Assembly: GCF_018691265.1 (NCBI RefSeq)
Contig: NW_024881295.1
Location: forward strand, 17,841,904-17,905,903
Direction of reading: 5' to 3'
Source: Tyto alba
Lineage: Eukaryota > Chordata > Aves > Strigiformes > Tytonidae
DNA length: 64,000 nucleotides
Shown here: piece by piece, positions 41,819 to 53,200 of the stretch
Layout: each line of letters begins with the position of its first letter
Numbering within the stretch: position 1 is the first letter of the stretch
Made by a program: the position numbers and the translations under genes
Notes under the pieces: model-generated
Told to the model about the DNA's origin: nothing
The model's input: the letters and a program-made list of their open reading frames with translations, nothing else
The model's database searches: none

Positions 41819-43349
41819 CTACAGAAAAAAATGGCAATTCAGCTGACTGGTTCCAGATGGATTTTACAGGGCTGGCAGTGAGCAGAAAAACAGTCACACA
41901 TACCTGTTTACGCAGGAACACCGAGATGATTTAGTCCGCCAACACGCAATCCCACTTTTCAAGGATCTCTTTTCAGAGCAGAAGTACGCTGAGCAGGAGT
42001 GGGGTTTGTGGGATAGAAAATTAGGTCACCCATTTAGCTTTAGCACTACATTTGTGCAGTGGTAATTGTACAGAGGCATTTTAAGATGCTGAGAGCTCAG
42101 TGACATCCTAAAAATGTACAGTTTGCAGAAAAAAAAAGTTTAAAAACTGCATATATGAATGCCAGCTCTGCAATGGTGTTGCACCATTTTGGTCACGTGG
42201 ATTCCCACTGTGCCACCTGGAACAAGTGTAAAATTACTCATGACTGGGTGTTTGTAAGAAAAAATAATGTAAACCAGCATGTTTTCCTTTCAAAATCAGA
42301 AACATACTGAACTGGCTGCTCCGTGGTGTACCAGAGGAGAATATTGTGATAGTTGCCAGACCCTCCCGAGGACTGAGGGAAGACTTCCCCACCTACATAA
42401 CGCCATCAGGAAAAAAGAAAGCCCCTGATAAAATGGAGAGCTGACATTTTGGTGGCTCTGCCTCAGCCTGGAGTCACATCATTCCTTCTCCACGTCGCCT
42501 TCTCCACAGTGGATTCGATGGGGATCACCCCTTGGGGAGAGGGTGTTTCCACTCCTCCCAGCAGCAGGCAGCGGCTCCAGGCTTTGATCCCAATAAGAGG
42601 CAAGGAAGCTGAGGTCTCCCTCCTCATATAACCCCCATCCACCTACGAGGCAGTGCCACTCTGTGAGTAAGCCTGACCCTGCTGAACCATCATCCTGATT
42701 CTAGGAGGAAAGAAACATCCTTCTGGTTCAGTCCCTTCCTGCTGTCATTCAACAGCTGCTGCGAACACACGGTCAACACGCACCCTAAAACGGTGGGTGA
42801 GCACCTAGGGAAGGCAGAAAGCAGATTCAGGAAGACAGCTGATGCTGGGCAGAGCTAGGCAGGTTGTGGGGTATGGCAGAAAAGCAAGTTGTGTGATGGG
42901 TAGTAAAGATCTGTCCCTCAACAAGATGGGAGATCTGAAACGCCACCGAGCACCAGACAGGGGACAAGGCGCCGGTCTCCAGAGCAACCATGTTTGGACA
43001 AAGCCGAGTCCCCAAGCGGAGTCCTGGCTGATGAGGTAACCTGGTCCTTACGAGGCCGAGTAAGGAACGAGAGAGGTGATCTGCAGAGTGGGAAGGCAAT
43101 GGGCTGCACCGAGCTCCTGTGAGGACAGAGAGCGGCTCCAAAGGGGCTGCCCCACGAAGGACATGGCTGGCCAGGAGCGGGTGAGCCACCACTCGGAACA
43201 TGAGTCTCGGGGAGACGGGAGAGGCACGGAGAACAGAATGCTACCATGGGTGTGAACCCAGAGAAACCAAACAACTTCTGTGAGGACTTTTCGTACCCAG
43301 TGGCACAGCGAGGAGGAGGGCAGACCCCGCTGCCGCAGGAGGTGGCCTG

Positions 43350-43664
43350 TGTCCCAACTCAGCCTCAGGCAGGCGGCCGCCGCTGCCTCCCCCCACACAA
43401 ACCCAGCGCCAGGCAGCGTGCGGGCCCGGCGGCCAGGCGGGAGGGGAGGCAGGGGGGAGGCGTGGGCAGGAGGAAGCGGGGACGGCGATGGAAGGAACGG
43501 TAGGAACAGAGGCGTCTGTGACACCACCAGCCACGTCGCCTCCCCAGCTCTCCTGGGTGAAGCCGGAGGGACAGGAGGAGGACGCAGGCAGCGGGCAAAG
43601 CAGCGGAGGTGACGCCTCCAGCAGCACAGGGGCCCCCCCGGCTGGTACAGGCACCACTCATGGC
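43350..43664 (+). promoter_or_regulatory. ACRBP: GC-rich promoter / 5' UTR of ACRBP
   Basis: Sequence around 43370-43500 is GC- and CpG-rich compared with its surroundings. It leads directly into the inferred ACRBP start codon. The ACRBP frame stays open upstream to another ATG at 43488, which would add 59 residues before the signal peptide. Because a signal peptide is normally N-terminal, I treat this stretch as 5' UTR. Confidence 0.45.
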
Positions 43665-46600
43665 ATGATGTCGGCCACGTGGGCTTGTCTGGTTTTGTCT
43701 GGTGAGTAGTAAGTCAAGTTGCAAGAAAGGGCGGGCGACCCAGCTGCTCTTCACCTCTCCCCATCACTCCTCAGTTTGGCAATTTGGGAGGTGAGAGAAA
43801 GAGACAGGAGCACCCTCGAATACCTCAGGGGCAAAGACTTCACGTGCTTAACATTTTGCCAGTCTTCACCCACTGGAGTTGGTGTTTTATTCATCAAGGA
43901 GGGCCAGAGTGACCTAGGAGCCAGGGAGGAGGACTTGGAGCTGGCAGCAGGCAGAGGCAGGAGCAGAGGAGGAGACTGGAGGTGCGGTGATGGGGACAGC
44001 TGGGCGTGTAAACCACACACAAGCACAAAGGCAGAGATGTGGAGGGAAGAGCTGGCCAGGGGAAGTGACAGTGGGGACAGGAGAAAGAGGCCCGAGAAAG
44101 AACCTTGGTAAAGACAAACAGAAGGGGATATAGCTGGAAGAAATGGATAGAAAGGCCAGGGTGCTTTGGACACATCCTAGCAGGAGACCATGGAGGGGTC
44201 CTGTATCCCTCAGTCTCCTAGTTCGCCTGCTTTCTGCAAACCCCTCCACAGTCACCTGGCAAAGTGTGATGCTTTCCTCTCCTACTGCCTCACCAAGTGC
44301 TCGATAATCCCCGCTGTCCTCTCAGGGGGAAACACTAAATGTTTTTATTTGATACTGCTGCACCTACAGACACATAAGCATTAATAAGATGGCATAGATG
44401 TTAGTAAGATGTAGGCCATGAGGAAGTTTTTAAGCTTTTACCAAAAAAAAAAAAAAAAAAAGTCATCACAGGTTAAGAGACTATGACAGAGATTGCAAAG
44501 TCAAACTTGGAGCTTGCTTGAATCACAGTCATTTTGCAACCCTAGATTTGCTTCCCCTGTACATGGATGTAGTAACCCAGCTCTTTAATCACCTGCCTTC
44601 ACTGTTTTCACATGGGTTTTGGCTTCTTTAGTACCTGGATGGACACTGCTTTTCTAATGAGCAGCTATTCAGTATGTTATGTCACCCTTATTTTTTAGTG
44701 TTTGACTCATTTATTTACTGATCCCATTTGAACTCTGATATAGACAGAATGACTCATTTGTTCAGGAACTTTTTACATACTCTATGTTTTACAGCTTCAC
44801 AGCTATTAACTGGTTTATAGTGATTTTGCAAACAGCAAAATGAGGGCAGAGAGGGATTAAAGTAAAAAAAACTCCACTACTTTTAGAATCTCAGTTTGAG
44901 ATATCTCAGCCCTGTCTTCTCAGAGTACATATGCTAATGTAGAACTTATTTGCCATTCAAAATCCACCACATGCAGACTCCAAAACGGCAAGAGAGCTCA
45001 GTCTTCCTATAAATGCCAACCCACAAGGTAAGGAAAATGCCATTAATAACACACTAAGAAACCCAGTACTTGCCTAGCATCGCACAGGAGACTCTGGTGC
45101 AGCCAGGAATAAAACCTACTTCTTGGAGAGTATCCACAAAACTACCCTTGCCCTTCCAGCATCTTCCTGACTCATTCTTCCATACACCTTCCAAGGCTGT
45201 GGGAAATGAAGCAGATGTCCTGAATATAGTAAGTGCCTAACCTGGGAAACCGATTCCCTGTCAGAGCAGGTCCAGTCTCTACACTGAATGAGCTGCCAAG
45301 TTTTTAGAAGAGTAGGTTGCTGTGTACTTAAATAATGTATAAAAAGCATATGCAAGAGGAGATGAAATTAAGATTGTACATGAAGCTTTTATTTGGGCAC
45401 ATCTAACCTCCAAAGGTTTGATTTCACAGGCTTTCGTAATGTTCTTTACAGTGAAGAACTGGCTTTAAGTTTTCCATAAGGGTTCAGTGAACGCTTGGAC
45501 CATTGTAAAGGCATACACGTGTCCACTGGGGCATGCTCCATTAACTTAAGGGGTCTAGACTCACTAACCCAGAGGAGGAGAATTTGCAGAGGCTAAAATC
45601 TTGAAAGGAAACAGTCTCCTTCCTCCAGCCCCAACAGCAGAGCTACATTCCCACTTTCAGCCATGACTTCCAAGATGTTTCTGCCAGTTCAAGATTTGAA
45701 CCTCCAGAGCTTTGGCAAAGGTCCCTCAGCCATGTACTGTCCCAGAATACTACGGTCCTTTCAACATGGGCAGAGCAGGTTTTCCCCAGATCTAGACCTC
45801 CCCTTCTTAAGCCCGTTACCGCACTTCCCATATGCTGTACCTTGCATGCAGAGAAGGCAACAGAGATCTGCGTTCAGCCCTGCAGCTCTTCTGAGCATGC
45901 CATGGTTAGCATTTCCTTCTCCCTCTGACTCCCTGCATTTTATTTTTCACCAGTGCTCTTTGGTTGCAGCTGCAAAGCCGACCCCCGGGGTGTGAAGGCG
46001 CAGCAGCTCGGAACACCACTCTCCAACCAGGAGTACCGCCAGTTCTTCAGGTCCCTCCGGGCCGCCCGCCGTGCCAGCACTGCCTGCCTCCTCCGTGCAC
46101 TGTACGGCTGCCAGAATCCCCTGGTCCAGATGCTGGACAAGTACGAAAACCATGGAGTCATCCCTGAGGGTAAAGCTGACCGTGACTCCCAAGCACAGAC
46201 AGATGGATGGGGGTCCTGCATGCTGGACCTGATTGCTGGGAGGGGACAGAGACTCATGAGCTGGTGGGGGAGAGGGGTGGGTAGTGATCCTGCAGTGAGG
46301 AGGAGAGCTCGTGAGCATCCTCTCTCACACTCGATTGCATCCAAATGTGTCCCTGGGACCAGCCTCCTCTCACACCTTGGGTCATGGAGATAACCAAGTT
46401 TTTCATCAAGGTTCAGGGAGCCGCCCAAATGACACAAGGGTTTTCATGGAGAGATATCCTTAGACAGTGAGGTTATTGTGAGGGCTGGTGGGACCCCAGC
46501 ACTGGAGTTGATCACTGAGTCTCTGTCTTTATTTGACTGTTTTTAGGACCCATATGCTCTGAACTGCCAGGAACTCATTTCTTCCCCGACTTCTGTGCCT

Positions 46601-47680
46601 TTTCCTTTTATCGCTGTACTATCAAAAAGTATTTCATTAAGGTGAGTTATTTAGCTGCTTCCTGAAGACCATGGTGTGCTCTGGGCAATGACCGGGCAAA
46701 AGGGAGAGCCTTGAAAATGAGGAAGTGGGAAAATAGGAAGCTAAAAGATAGGGAAGATAGGAAAGAGCCCACCTTCCAGGGACACTCACACCAAGCTGAC
46801 AAGCTTACACAGATGGCACCTGCAGCCACTTGCCAAAAAGAAGACTTTGTGGAAAGTATTCTTGAAGAAAATGAACCTCTGAGGACCACCTCAGCCTTTA
46901 TCTCCAGCTCTCATTCCCAACCAAGCTGAGACAATCTAGGTTACTGCAGAAGAAAGGGTGATTCCTGCAGGCTAGAAGAGAAGGAAAGACAACTGGGAGT
47001 CACAAGGAGAGACTTATGAGGAGACTTGACAAGGAGAGAAGTAGGTTTCTTTCCTTTCCCAGGCTCATCTTTGTAGGGAGTGGGATAGATGGGGCTGTGC
47101 AGTGAGTGCTAACCCCACAGAACAGGGATGTGACTAGGTGACTGCTCTTGAAGCCCACCGCCTCTACAGAGGTGCGTTTTCTCCTCCACAGAGGGCTGCA
47201 TGCCCAGGAGAGACCAAAGCTGATCTGGGACGGACACACGCCTTCATCAACATGACCATGAGCAGTGATGCCATGTCGTCCGGCATCTTCGGTCCCCAGC
47301 TCCTTTTTCCCACATCTCCCACAACTGCCCAGCCAGCCCACTCCATCCCTGACACAGAAGTAGCAGTGATCCCCACCTCCTTACCCGAGTTGAGGAACAT
47401 GCAACTAAATCCTTCTGACCCACACGCCACGCAGGTGACAGGAGGTGGCCAGCAGCGGGGACAGCTGCCCACCAGTGACATTCAGGATCTCCTCCTGAGG
47501 CTACAAGATACCCAAGTGCAGAGTTCGCTGCAGACATTTCAGTGGTTGTTGACCACGGGGAAGGCACTAGGAGAGGAAGAGTTGCAGACTGCCGCCCTGG
47601 AGCTGCTGGTGGCCCTGAACAATGCAAGTGTGTCTGAGTGGGCAACCAGCACTGATACGGGGCACAGAAGAGAGAAGTGA
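43665..47680 (+). CDS. ACRBP: Acrosin-binding protein, N-terminal half only
   Basis: ACRBP (sp32) binds proacrosin in the sperm acrosome, helps package it and controls its activation. Four exons join in phase: 43665-43701, 45954-46169, 46547-46641, 47192-47680, giving 278 residues against 543 in human. Exon 1 ends at a strong donor (GTGAGT) and joins exon 2 to make a signal peptide, MMSATWACLVLSVLFGCSC. Exons 2 and 3 match mammalian ACRBP clearly: LSNQEYRQFF, a paired-cysteine stretch, DKYENHGVIPEG, ICSEL, FCAFSFYRC. Exon 4 begins RAAC where human has RVLC, and carries DIQDLLLRLQ and ELLVALNNA, which resemble the human NIQELIRSAQ and EALLVLCYSI regions. The frame then ends at TGA 47678. The cysteine-rich C-terminal half was not found downstream. 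A weak donor at 47628 (GCAA then GTGTGT) could instead splice to exons I failed to recognise. Human ACRBP maps to 12p13. Exon 1 is the least certain part. Confidence 0.8.
44438..44461. repeat. Poly(A) run in ACRBP intron 1
   Basis: A run of about twenty A lies in the 2.25-kb first intron of ACRBP. It could be the tail of a small retroposon, but no recognisable element precedes it. The rest of this intron shows nothing I can name. Confidence 0.6.
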
Positions 47681-48950
47681 GCAGCAAAGGAGGATCAGCC
47701 ATTGTGGCTTTTCTACGTGGTGTCCAGTCAGATATGCTGTCTCAGAGCAGACATATGGGAAGATGAAAAAAGGAGAAGGAGTCCTCCTTCCTAGGCCGGG
47801 GACATTGTCATGGTCAACACTTTCCCAGGCCAACAGAGTGAGAAACAAGGGGAAAAGCCACCTTTTCAAAGTGCATGGGAAAACCCAGGCATGTGAAATG
47901 CTATTGGTCAGGATTCAAAGAGAAAGATGTTATCCTCTTGGAAACAACTGTGTTGAAGAGATACTGTCCTTTCTCACTAAGCTGTTCACTCGCTATTGTT
48001 CAGTTTGGGAGATGGTTATTCTTAAACACGGCAAGATGGAAAAATAATTATTTTTTCCTGCTCGTGGTTGTGCCACCATGACTATCTCTCTGTCCTAAGC
48101 AGAGAGATGGGGTTTGTTGTGTCATTCAATGAGTGGCATGGGAGAACACTGGCCTTTCTTCATCAAATACAGGTGTTTCTGCTCAGAAGCATTAAGGGAA
48201 CAGTATTCTTTAGAAGTATGTGTGTGAATATACATACATATATACACAAGGGATGCTCTCTGGATGCAGGAAGGCCTTACTCTGCAAGGGAACTGCTGGC
48301 CTAGCGTTCTCCTTGTATTGGTGTTTGCACATGGTTGTCATCTACTTCTGAAATGATGCTGTGAAACACACAGGATAAATATTCATGTTAAGAACCTCCT
48401 CTTGTCTCTCTCAGAAAATCAGAGTTTGATTTATGGGAGCTTTGGCTGAAGTGCTGCTCCTTTTACAAACACTGGACACACCTGTAAGTAAAACCACGTG
48501 AAGCCATCTGGAGGCAGCACCTGCTGCTAGAAGCAGAGTGGGAATTCTTCGGGCACCAGCTCCATTTTTCAGAATCTCCACTCGGAATGAGTCTAGAGCT
48601 GCCTCAAACCTCCTCTTAAACTCCAATGGTTGGTTTCAGCTTTCAGGAGACCACCATAAAAGTGAGAGTCTCCTATTCACCTTTCCTCCCGCCGACCGCC
48701 CTGTAATCTATTCCACCGAGGGCTATGAGGCGAAAAGGGACAAAGGCAGCTCTCCGCACGGATGCACCACACCAAGCACATCCCTGTGGAGAGGGTCAGG
48801 GGTACCCGCTCCCTTTACACTGCCGGCGTGACACAGACACAGCTGAGTGAAAGAGAGGGCTCCGTCCTTATCCACTGAAGGAAGTCCGTCCTTAGAGCTC
48901 CTTAGAAGAAGCTCTCAAAATTCCAGGTCCTCCCTTTGTCCTGAGAAGCA
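47681..48950. other. Region after the ACRBP stop, no coding recognised
   Basis: I searched this stretch on the plus strand for the missing ACRBP C-terminal half and found no cysteine-rich match. No canonical AATAAA was seen either, so the ACRBP transcript end is not located. A splice acceptor-like site (cttgtctctctcag) ends at about 48414, but every frame after it closes soon. Confidence 0.5.
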
Positions 48951-49611
48951 TAACCTTTCCCAAGGCTGAAGGCAGCTCACCCACGGGAAACCCGAGAGCG
49001 CTTGCTTGCTTGCTTCCACAGAGGGCTGCCCAGCGCGCAGTCCTTCCCGGCTGGGATCCTAACAAAACGCAGCGCTGCCCGGGCCTCGCCAACTCCCGCG
49101 CTCCTCCCCAGAGAGAGCCCAAAAATCTGCCGGCTCCCCGCCCGAGGCGCCGGAGCTCCGTGTCCCCTGCAGCAGCTGCCTGGCAGCCACAGCTCCCCCA
49201 GCCCGGGGCACCAGCCCCGGCTCCCCACCACCGCCCGCGGCTCCCGGCTGGCCGCCCACGCGTGGGTCGGCCAGACGCGGCCTCAGCGAGCCAAACGCTA
49301 CAATCTTTCCTCCTCGGGTGGCTCCGGCCAGGCCCTCTACGATGCAACGGACCCGGGGGGGCCCACCCTTCGGCCGACCCCCCCGCCCGCTCCCGCGGGC
49401 TGCGCGCCGCCTCCCGCCACCTGCCCCGGCTTCCCCCGACCACGTCCACGTTCCCTTCCCACCGCGGGGGCCGCTCCCGGCCCGTTACTTTTCGGGGCTC
49501 CGTTCTCCCGGCCTCACTCCGCCCACGGCGCCGCCCCGCTTTATTGTTGCGGCGGGCGCGGGGGAGCCGCGCTTCCCACACACACACCCCCCCCCCCCCC
49601 CCAGGACTTAC

Positions 49612-49626
49612 CGGCGCTGGGGCCAT
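49612..49626 (-). CDS. Candidate first coding exon (MAPAP)
   Basis: On the minus strand, ATG at 49626 begins five codons (Met-Ala-Pro-Ala-Pro) that end exactly at a consensus donor, GTAAGTCC, at 49611. The ATG has a purine three bases upstream. Short first coding exons in CpG islands are common, but so few codons cannot identify a gene, and no second exon was found at lower coordinates, where ACRBP occupies the other strand. Confidence 0.25.
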
Positions 49627-50008
49627 GTGCGCGGCCGCGGGCCGAGGCCGCGGAGAGCCGGGGCGGGGGGGGCGGCGGCGGCGGCGGCGGGGCCGGGCGG
49701 CGGCGCTGCGGGGCCGCGGTGCGCTCCGCTCCGCTCCGCTCCGCTCGGCTCGGCTCGCTGGTGTTAACCCCTTCCCTGCGCCGGGCGCGGCCCCGCCGGG
49801 GCTGGGGAGGAGGGGGAGGGACGGGGGTTGGGGGGGGGGGGGGGGACGGGGGTTGGGGGGGGTGTCTCCGGGACGGGAGTTGCCGCTCGCCGCCATGCGA
49901 GAGGGCGGGGACCCGTCCCCGGGGGCTGCGGGGGCCCGGCCGGGTCAGCGAGGCCGCCGTCACCCGTGGGGAGCGGGGGGGTCCTTCCCTGGCCGCGCCC
50001 GCAAAAGC

Positions 50009-50010
<2 letters not shown>

Positions 50011-50046
<36 letters not shown>
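50011..50046. repeat. (TG)18 microsatellite
   Basis: Thirty-six bases of pure TG repeat sit at the edge of the CpG island. Such repeats are polymorphic in length and can form Z-DNA. Confidence 0.97.
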
Positions 50047-50047
<1 letters not shown>

Positions 50048-50299
50048 CTGGACGCGGGTGAAAGAGGAGTCGCGGCGCCGGTTTGGGTCGTGTTAGGTAC
50101 GAGGGAGAACTCTTCCCGAGGTCAGCTCCCGCGCTGGAAGAGCTGGGGTCGCATCCTGTACCTCTCTAGATGTCCGGTAGGCAACAAGACACAAGCCCCG
50201 GGGAGCCACGCTCCCTGAGTTTTCAGGGCTCCTCGCCCGTGTTTCCCACCACTGGCTTACGTTTCACCGTCCCGGCAGGTAGGGAAGCACCAGTGCTAA

Positions 50300-53200
50300 A
50301 ACCAAAGCCCAGAGCTGCTTCCCGTCACAAATTTATGGTAACGGGATGGTGTTTTTTTCCTTGGGGACGCTTTCCTTCAGGTGAATGGAGGCTTCACTCT
50401 GCTGCTGGTCACCGCAGCATCTTGTGCAGTTTGGGCGCAGCATAACGCATCCCAGGGCGCACACACATGCAGCTTGTGGCACGGGAAAGGATCCACCCAC
50501 CCCAGGCAAAATTAACCTGTTGCTGTACATGCTGCAAGTGCTGCTGATGCACAGGCGTTTTGCCAGGTGTTCTTTCCCCCAGGGAATGCAGGAAAGGCTG
50601 TTTGCTTTGCGTGAGATACAGCAGTAAGTAAGGGGCTGAGGTTTGTGGCAACGAGTTTCTAGCAATGACTGAAATGTTTTCTGTGGGCTTTTGAGAAGAA
50701 TGGTGGGAAAGTGTTTCCCAAGCCCTCAATTTTTCAGAGGGCAACTGACTTCTCAGTGGCCTGTGGATGGTTCACCGACTCCTGCAGAAGTCTCCTGATC
50801 TTGAGAGGTGATAGAAAAGCACTAATCACACAAGCAGAGAACATGGACGTGCCCTGGAGGTGATTTCAAGAAAATTAACTTTATAATTCAGGAACTTGGT
50901 AAATACTGAGCCATTTCCTTCTTTCTAATTGCCCTCAGCAACATGAGGATCTTGCCTCCACCTAAACAAGAGCCCAACTGTCTTCCCTTCCTATCCACAG
51001 AGAGCAACTTTTCTGAAGGCAGAGAGAGCAGGGTTGTTCCTAAATACAAAGTCTGGCCTGAGCAATGTGATTGCTGACTCCAAAGGTATTAGACAGAGAC
51101 AGAGCTTGAGCAAATCTAGACTTTGTAGCGTTCCCTATGCAGAGGGAAGGACTTTGCACAGGTCGCACATTCTTTCTTATGAGCACTGCTCCAGCTCCCT
51201 CCACCTTTCTTTTGAAGAAGACACTCCCCCCTGTAGGACAGGCAAGTAAAATTAGCACCACTGGTGGGGAAAACCAAACCAGTTGTGCAAAAAGTCCGGC
51301 TGCCAGAGAACAGGTCCAAATAGTGAGAGGTAAAGGAGGGAAGGGGAGGCATTTCTGATGGGCAAGCAGAGCGAGGTCCCCTCTGCCTTTTATTGTAGAG
51401 TGCTGCAAAAGGGCATGTGCAGCACAGCTCTGATAACGACTCGAAGGGACATGGGAAAAATCTGTTTCAACAACAGCTCGTATCACAAGCAAATTATGAA
51501 GGAGCTCAATTACCACTTACTACTTTGTGCTAATCGGTATTCCATGGTTAGAGCGTTGGTATTACGAGCTTGCCATGTGATTTATGAGCCCAAGCCTAGT
51601 TATCAACTATGGCCTCTGCTGCAATTTTCTACTCTGTCTACATTTTTGTCTTTCACTGACATGTCGTTTTCTGCCTCCTGAGAGCATACTTCAGTGAGTA
51701 TCCTGTACCTCACTGACTTGCATCTCAAGTAGAACTGTCAGCTGAATTTTTCAAATACCAGGGCTTAGCTAAATGTCCTTGACTAATTTAAACACCACTC
51801 AGAAAACCTCTGTTTTGAAACTCAAAATAAGGACCTGATCATCCTACCCCTTACTGTTCACCTCTTGCCCCAGTGTGCCCTGCAAACCTGGTTTCCTACT
51901 GAATCAGTTGCACCATTTTTTTGGGCAGCTGTATCTTCAGCAGCCCAGCATAGCAGCTCCCTCCCACAGACATTATCCATACAACATGAACGACACTGCA
52001 GGCATACACGAAAGCAGAAATTGTGAAAATACGACTCATCCTGCTCACTTGCCCAGTGAAACCCCACCTCTTACCCCACAGGTGCTGCTGTCTAGAAATG
52101 AATGTTAAGACCCACCGAACTCACTCCATAACAAAGAAACTTTGCCACCTGTTTGGGCAGAGGATGCTCCCACATCTTTTCAACACAATTTCTGACAGGA
52201 GTCCCACGGGGGCCACATCACTGCAGGTCCCACCGGAGTGCAGCCCAGCAAAGCAGGTTTCATGACATCTTTATAAATCTGCTGTTCCATCCCCTGCGCA
52301 GGTAACAGCTGGTTGCACCAGGCAGAGATTTTCTTCACTGGGGATTCAAGAGCAGCTACCATTACACTTTCTCCACGTGCCATTTATGGAACATTAAGCT
52401 TCTGTAGAGGGTTAAATATCTCTGCTTTCTCTAACTCTGCACTGTGAGACACCTGTGGCCAAAAAAAGTAGAATTCACCATCAGCCAACAGAAAATGGCT
52501 TTTCTGAGCCACATTACCTCTCATTCCCACTACCTTTATCAAGTCGTACAATATTTTACCTGAAACTGAGAGCCAGGGCTATTATTTCCAGATAAAAGTG
52601 TATCACACATCAACCTTCACTGATTTTCTGTCTGCCTGAAGGTTAATAGCAACAGCCACTGTATTACACTATATAGTAATGAAAAAAAAACAAACCAGAA
52701 CTATTACACATTCCAATTTAAATGTAAAGGAAACTGGAATCAATGAAAAAGGTTAAAAAGCATTGCTTTCCTTCTTTGTGACTGTACGAAAATGTCCAGA
52801 TCAGCTTCCTCAGATTGTATTTCAGAGTCTTGCCATAGAGGTCCTCACTCTCATTTTCCTTTTTAACATAAGCAGTAATAGGGTCACTATTTTCTAGTTT
52901 CCTTGATGGTTATGATCTTTGTCAGTCTTACACATCTTAAGAGCATATTCCTTCAGTTAAAGACTCAAGTTCTTTAAAAAAATCTTCTTTGTTAATTAAA
53001 GGTGAAAAAGCCCAGCCCACTATATATTAGAAAGTAATACCTTAAATAGCTCTGAAAACTCAAACGTGAAACCAGAATCAACAATTCCCAGTCCAGTGAG
53101 TCCAATTTAATTTTCTTTTTTTTTGCCAATATTCTGAAACAACTGTGTAAGTTTTTCAAAGCAGACTAAAGTTGAGTCAATTATTCCAGCTCCCTCTGAA

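Larger units (their letters stand above)
48960..50300. promoter_or_regulatory. Second CpG island, orientation uncertain
   Basis: This stretch is extremely GC- and CpG-rich and includes CGG and CCGCT repeats (49660-49760), C- and G-runs (about 49587-49602 and 49830-49845) and a TG microsatellite. It should contain a promoter. It has long open frames in several directions, as expected of such composition. The best gene-start signal is a minus-strand ATG with a consensus donor at 49612-49626. No TATA box is seen. Confidence 0.75.

Noticed and set aside
45663..45995. 110-codon plus-strand frame overlapping ACRBP exon 2
   Set aside because: It is in a different frame from the conserved ACRBP residues and stops inside exon 2.
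48414..48490. Acceptor followed by a short frame as a possible next ACRBP exon
   Set aside because: In the required phase it closes after about ten codons and shows no convincing ACRBP similarity; a longer frame starting at an ATG inside it is out of phase.
48892..50218. Several open frames of 250-400 codons in the CpG island at 49-50 kb
   Set aside because: They are Pro/Arg/Gly/Ala-rich in all directions and cross GT and G/C runs, which is typical of stop-poor GC-rich DNA rather than protein coding.
51541..51602. tRNA-like wording (gttagagcgttggtattacg)
   Set aside because: No acceptor-stem pairing and no proper T-loop box follow, so it is not a tRNA.
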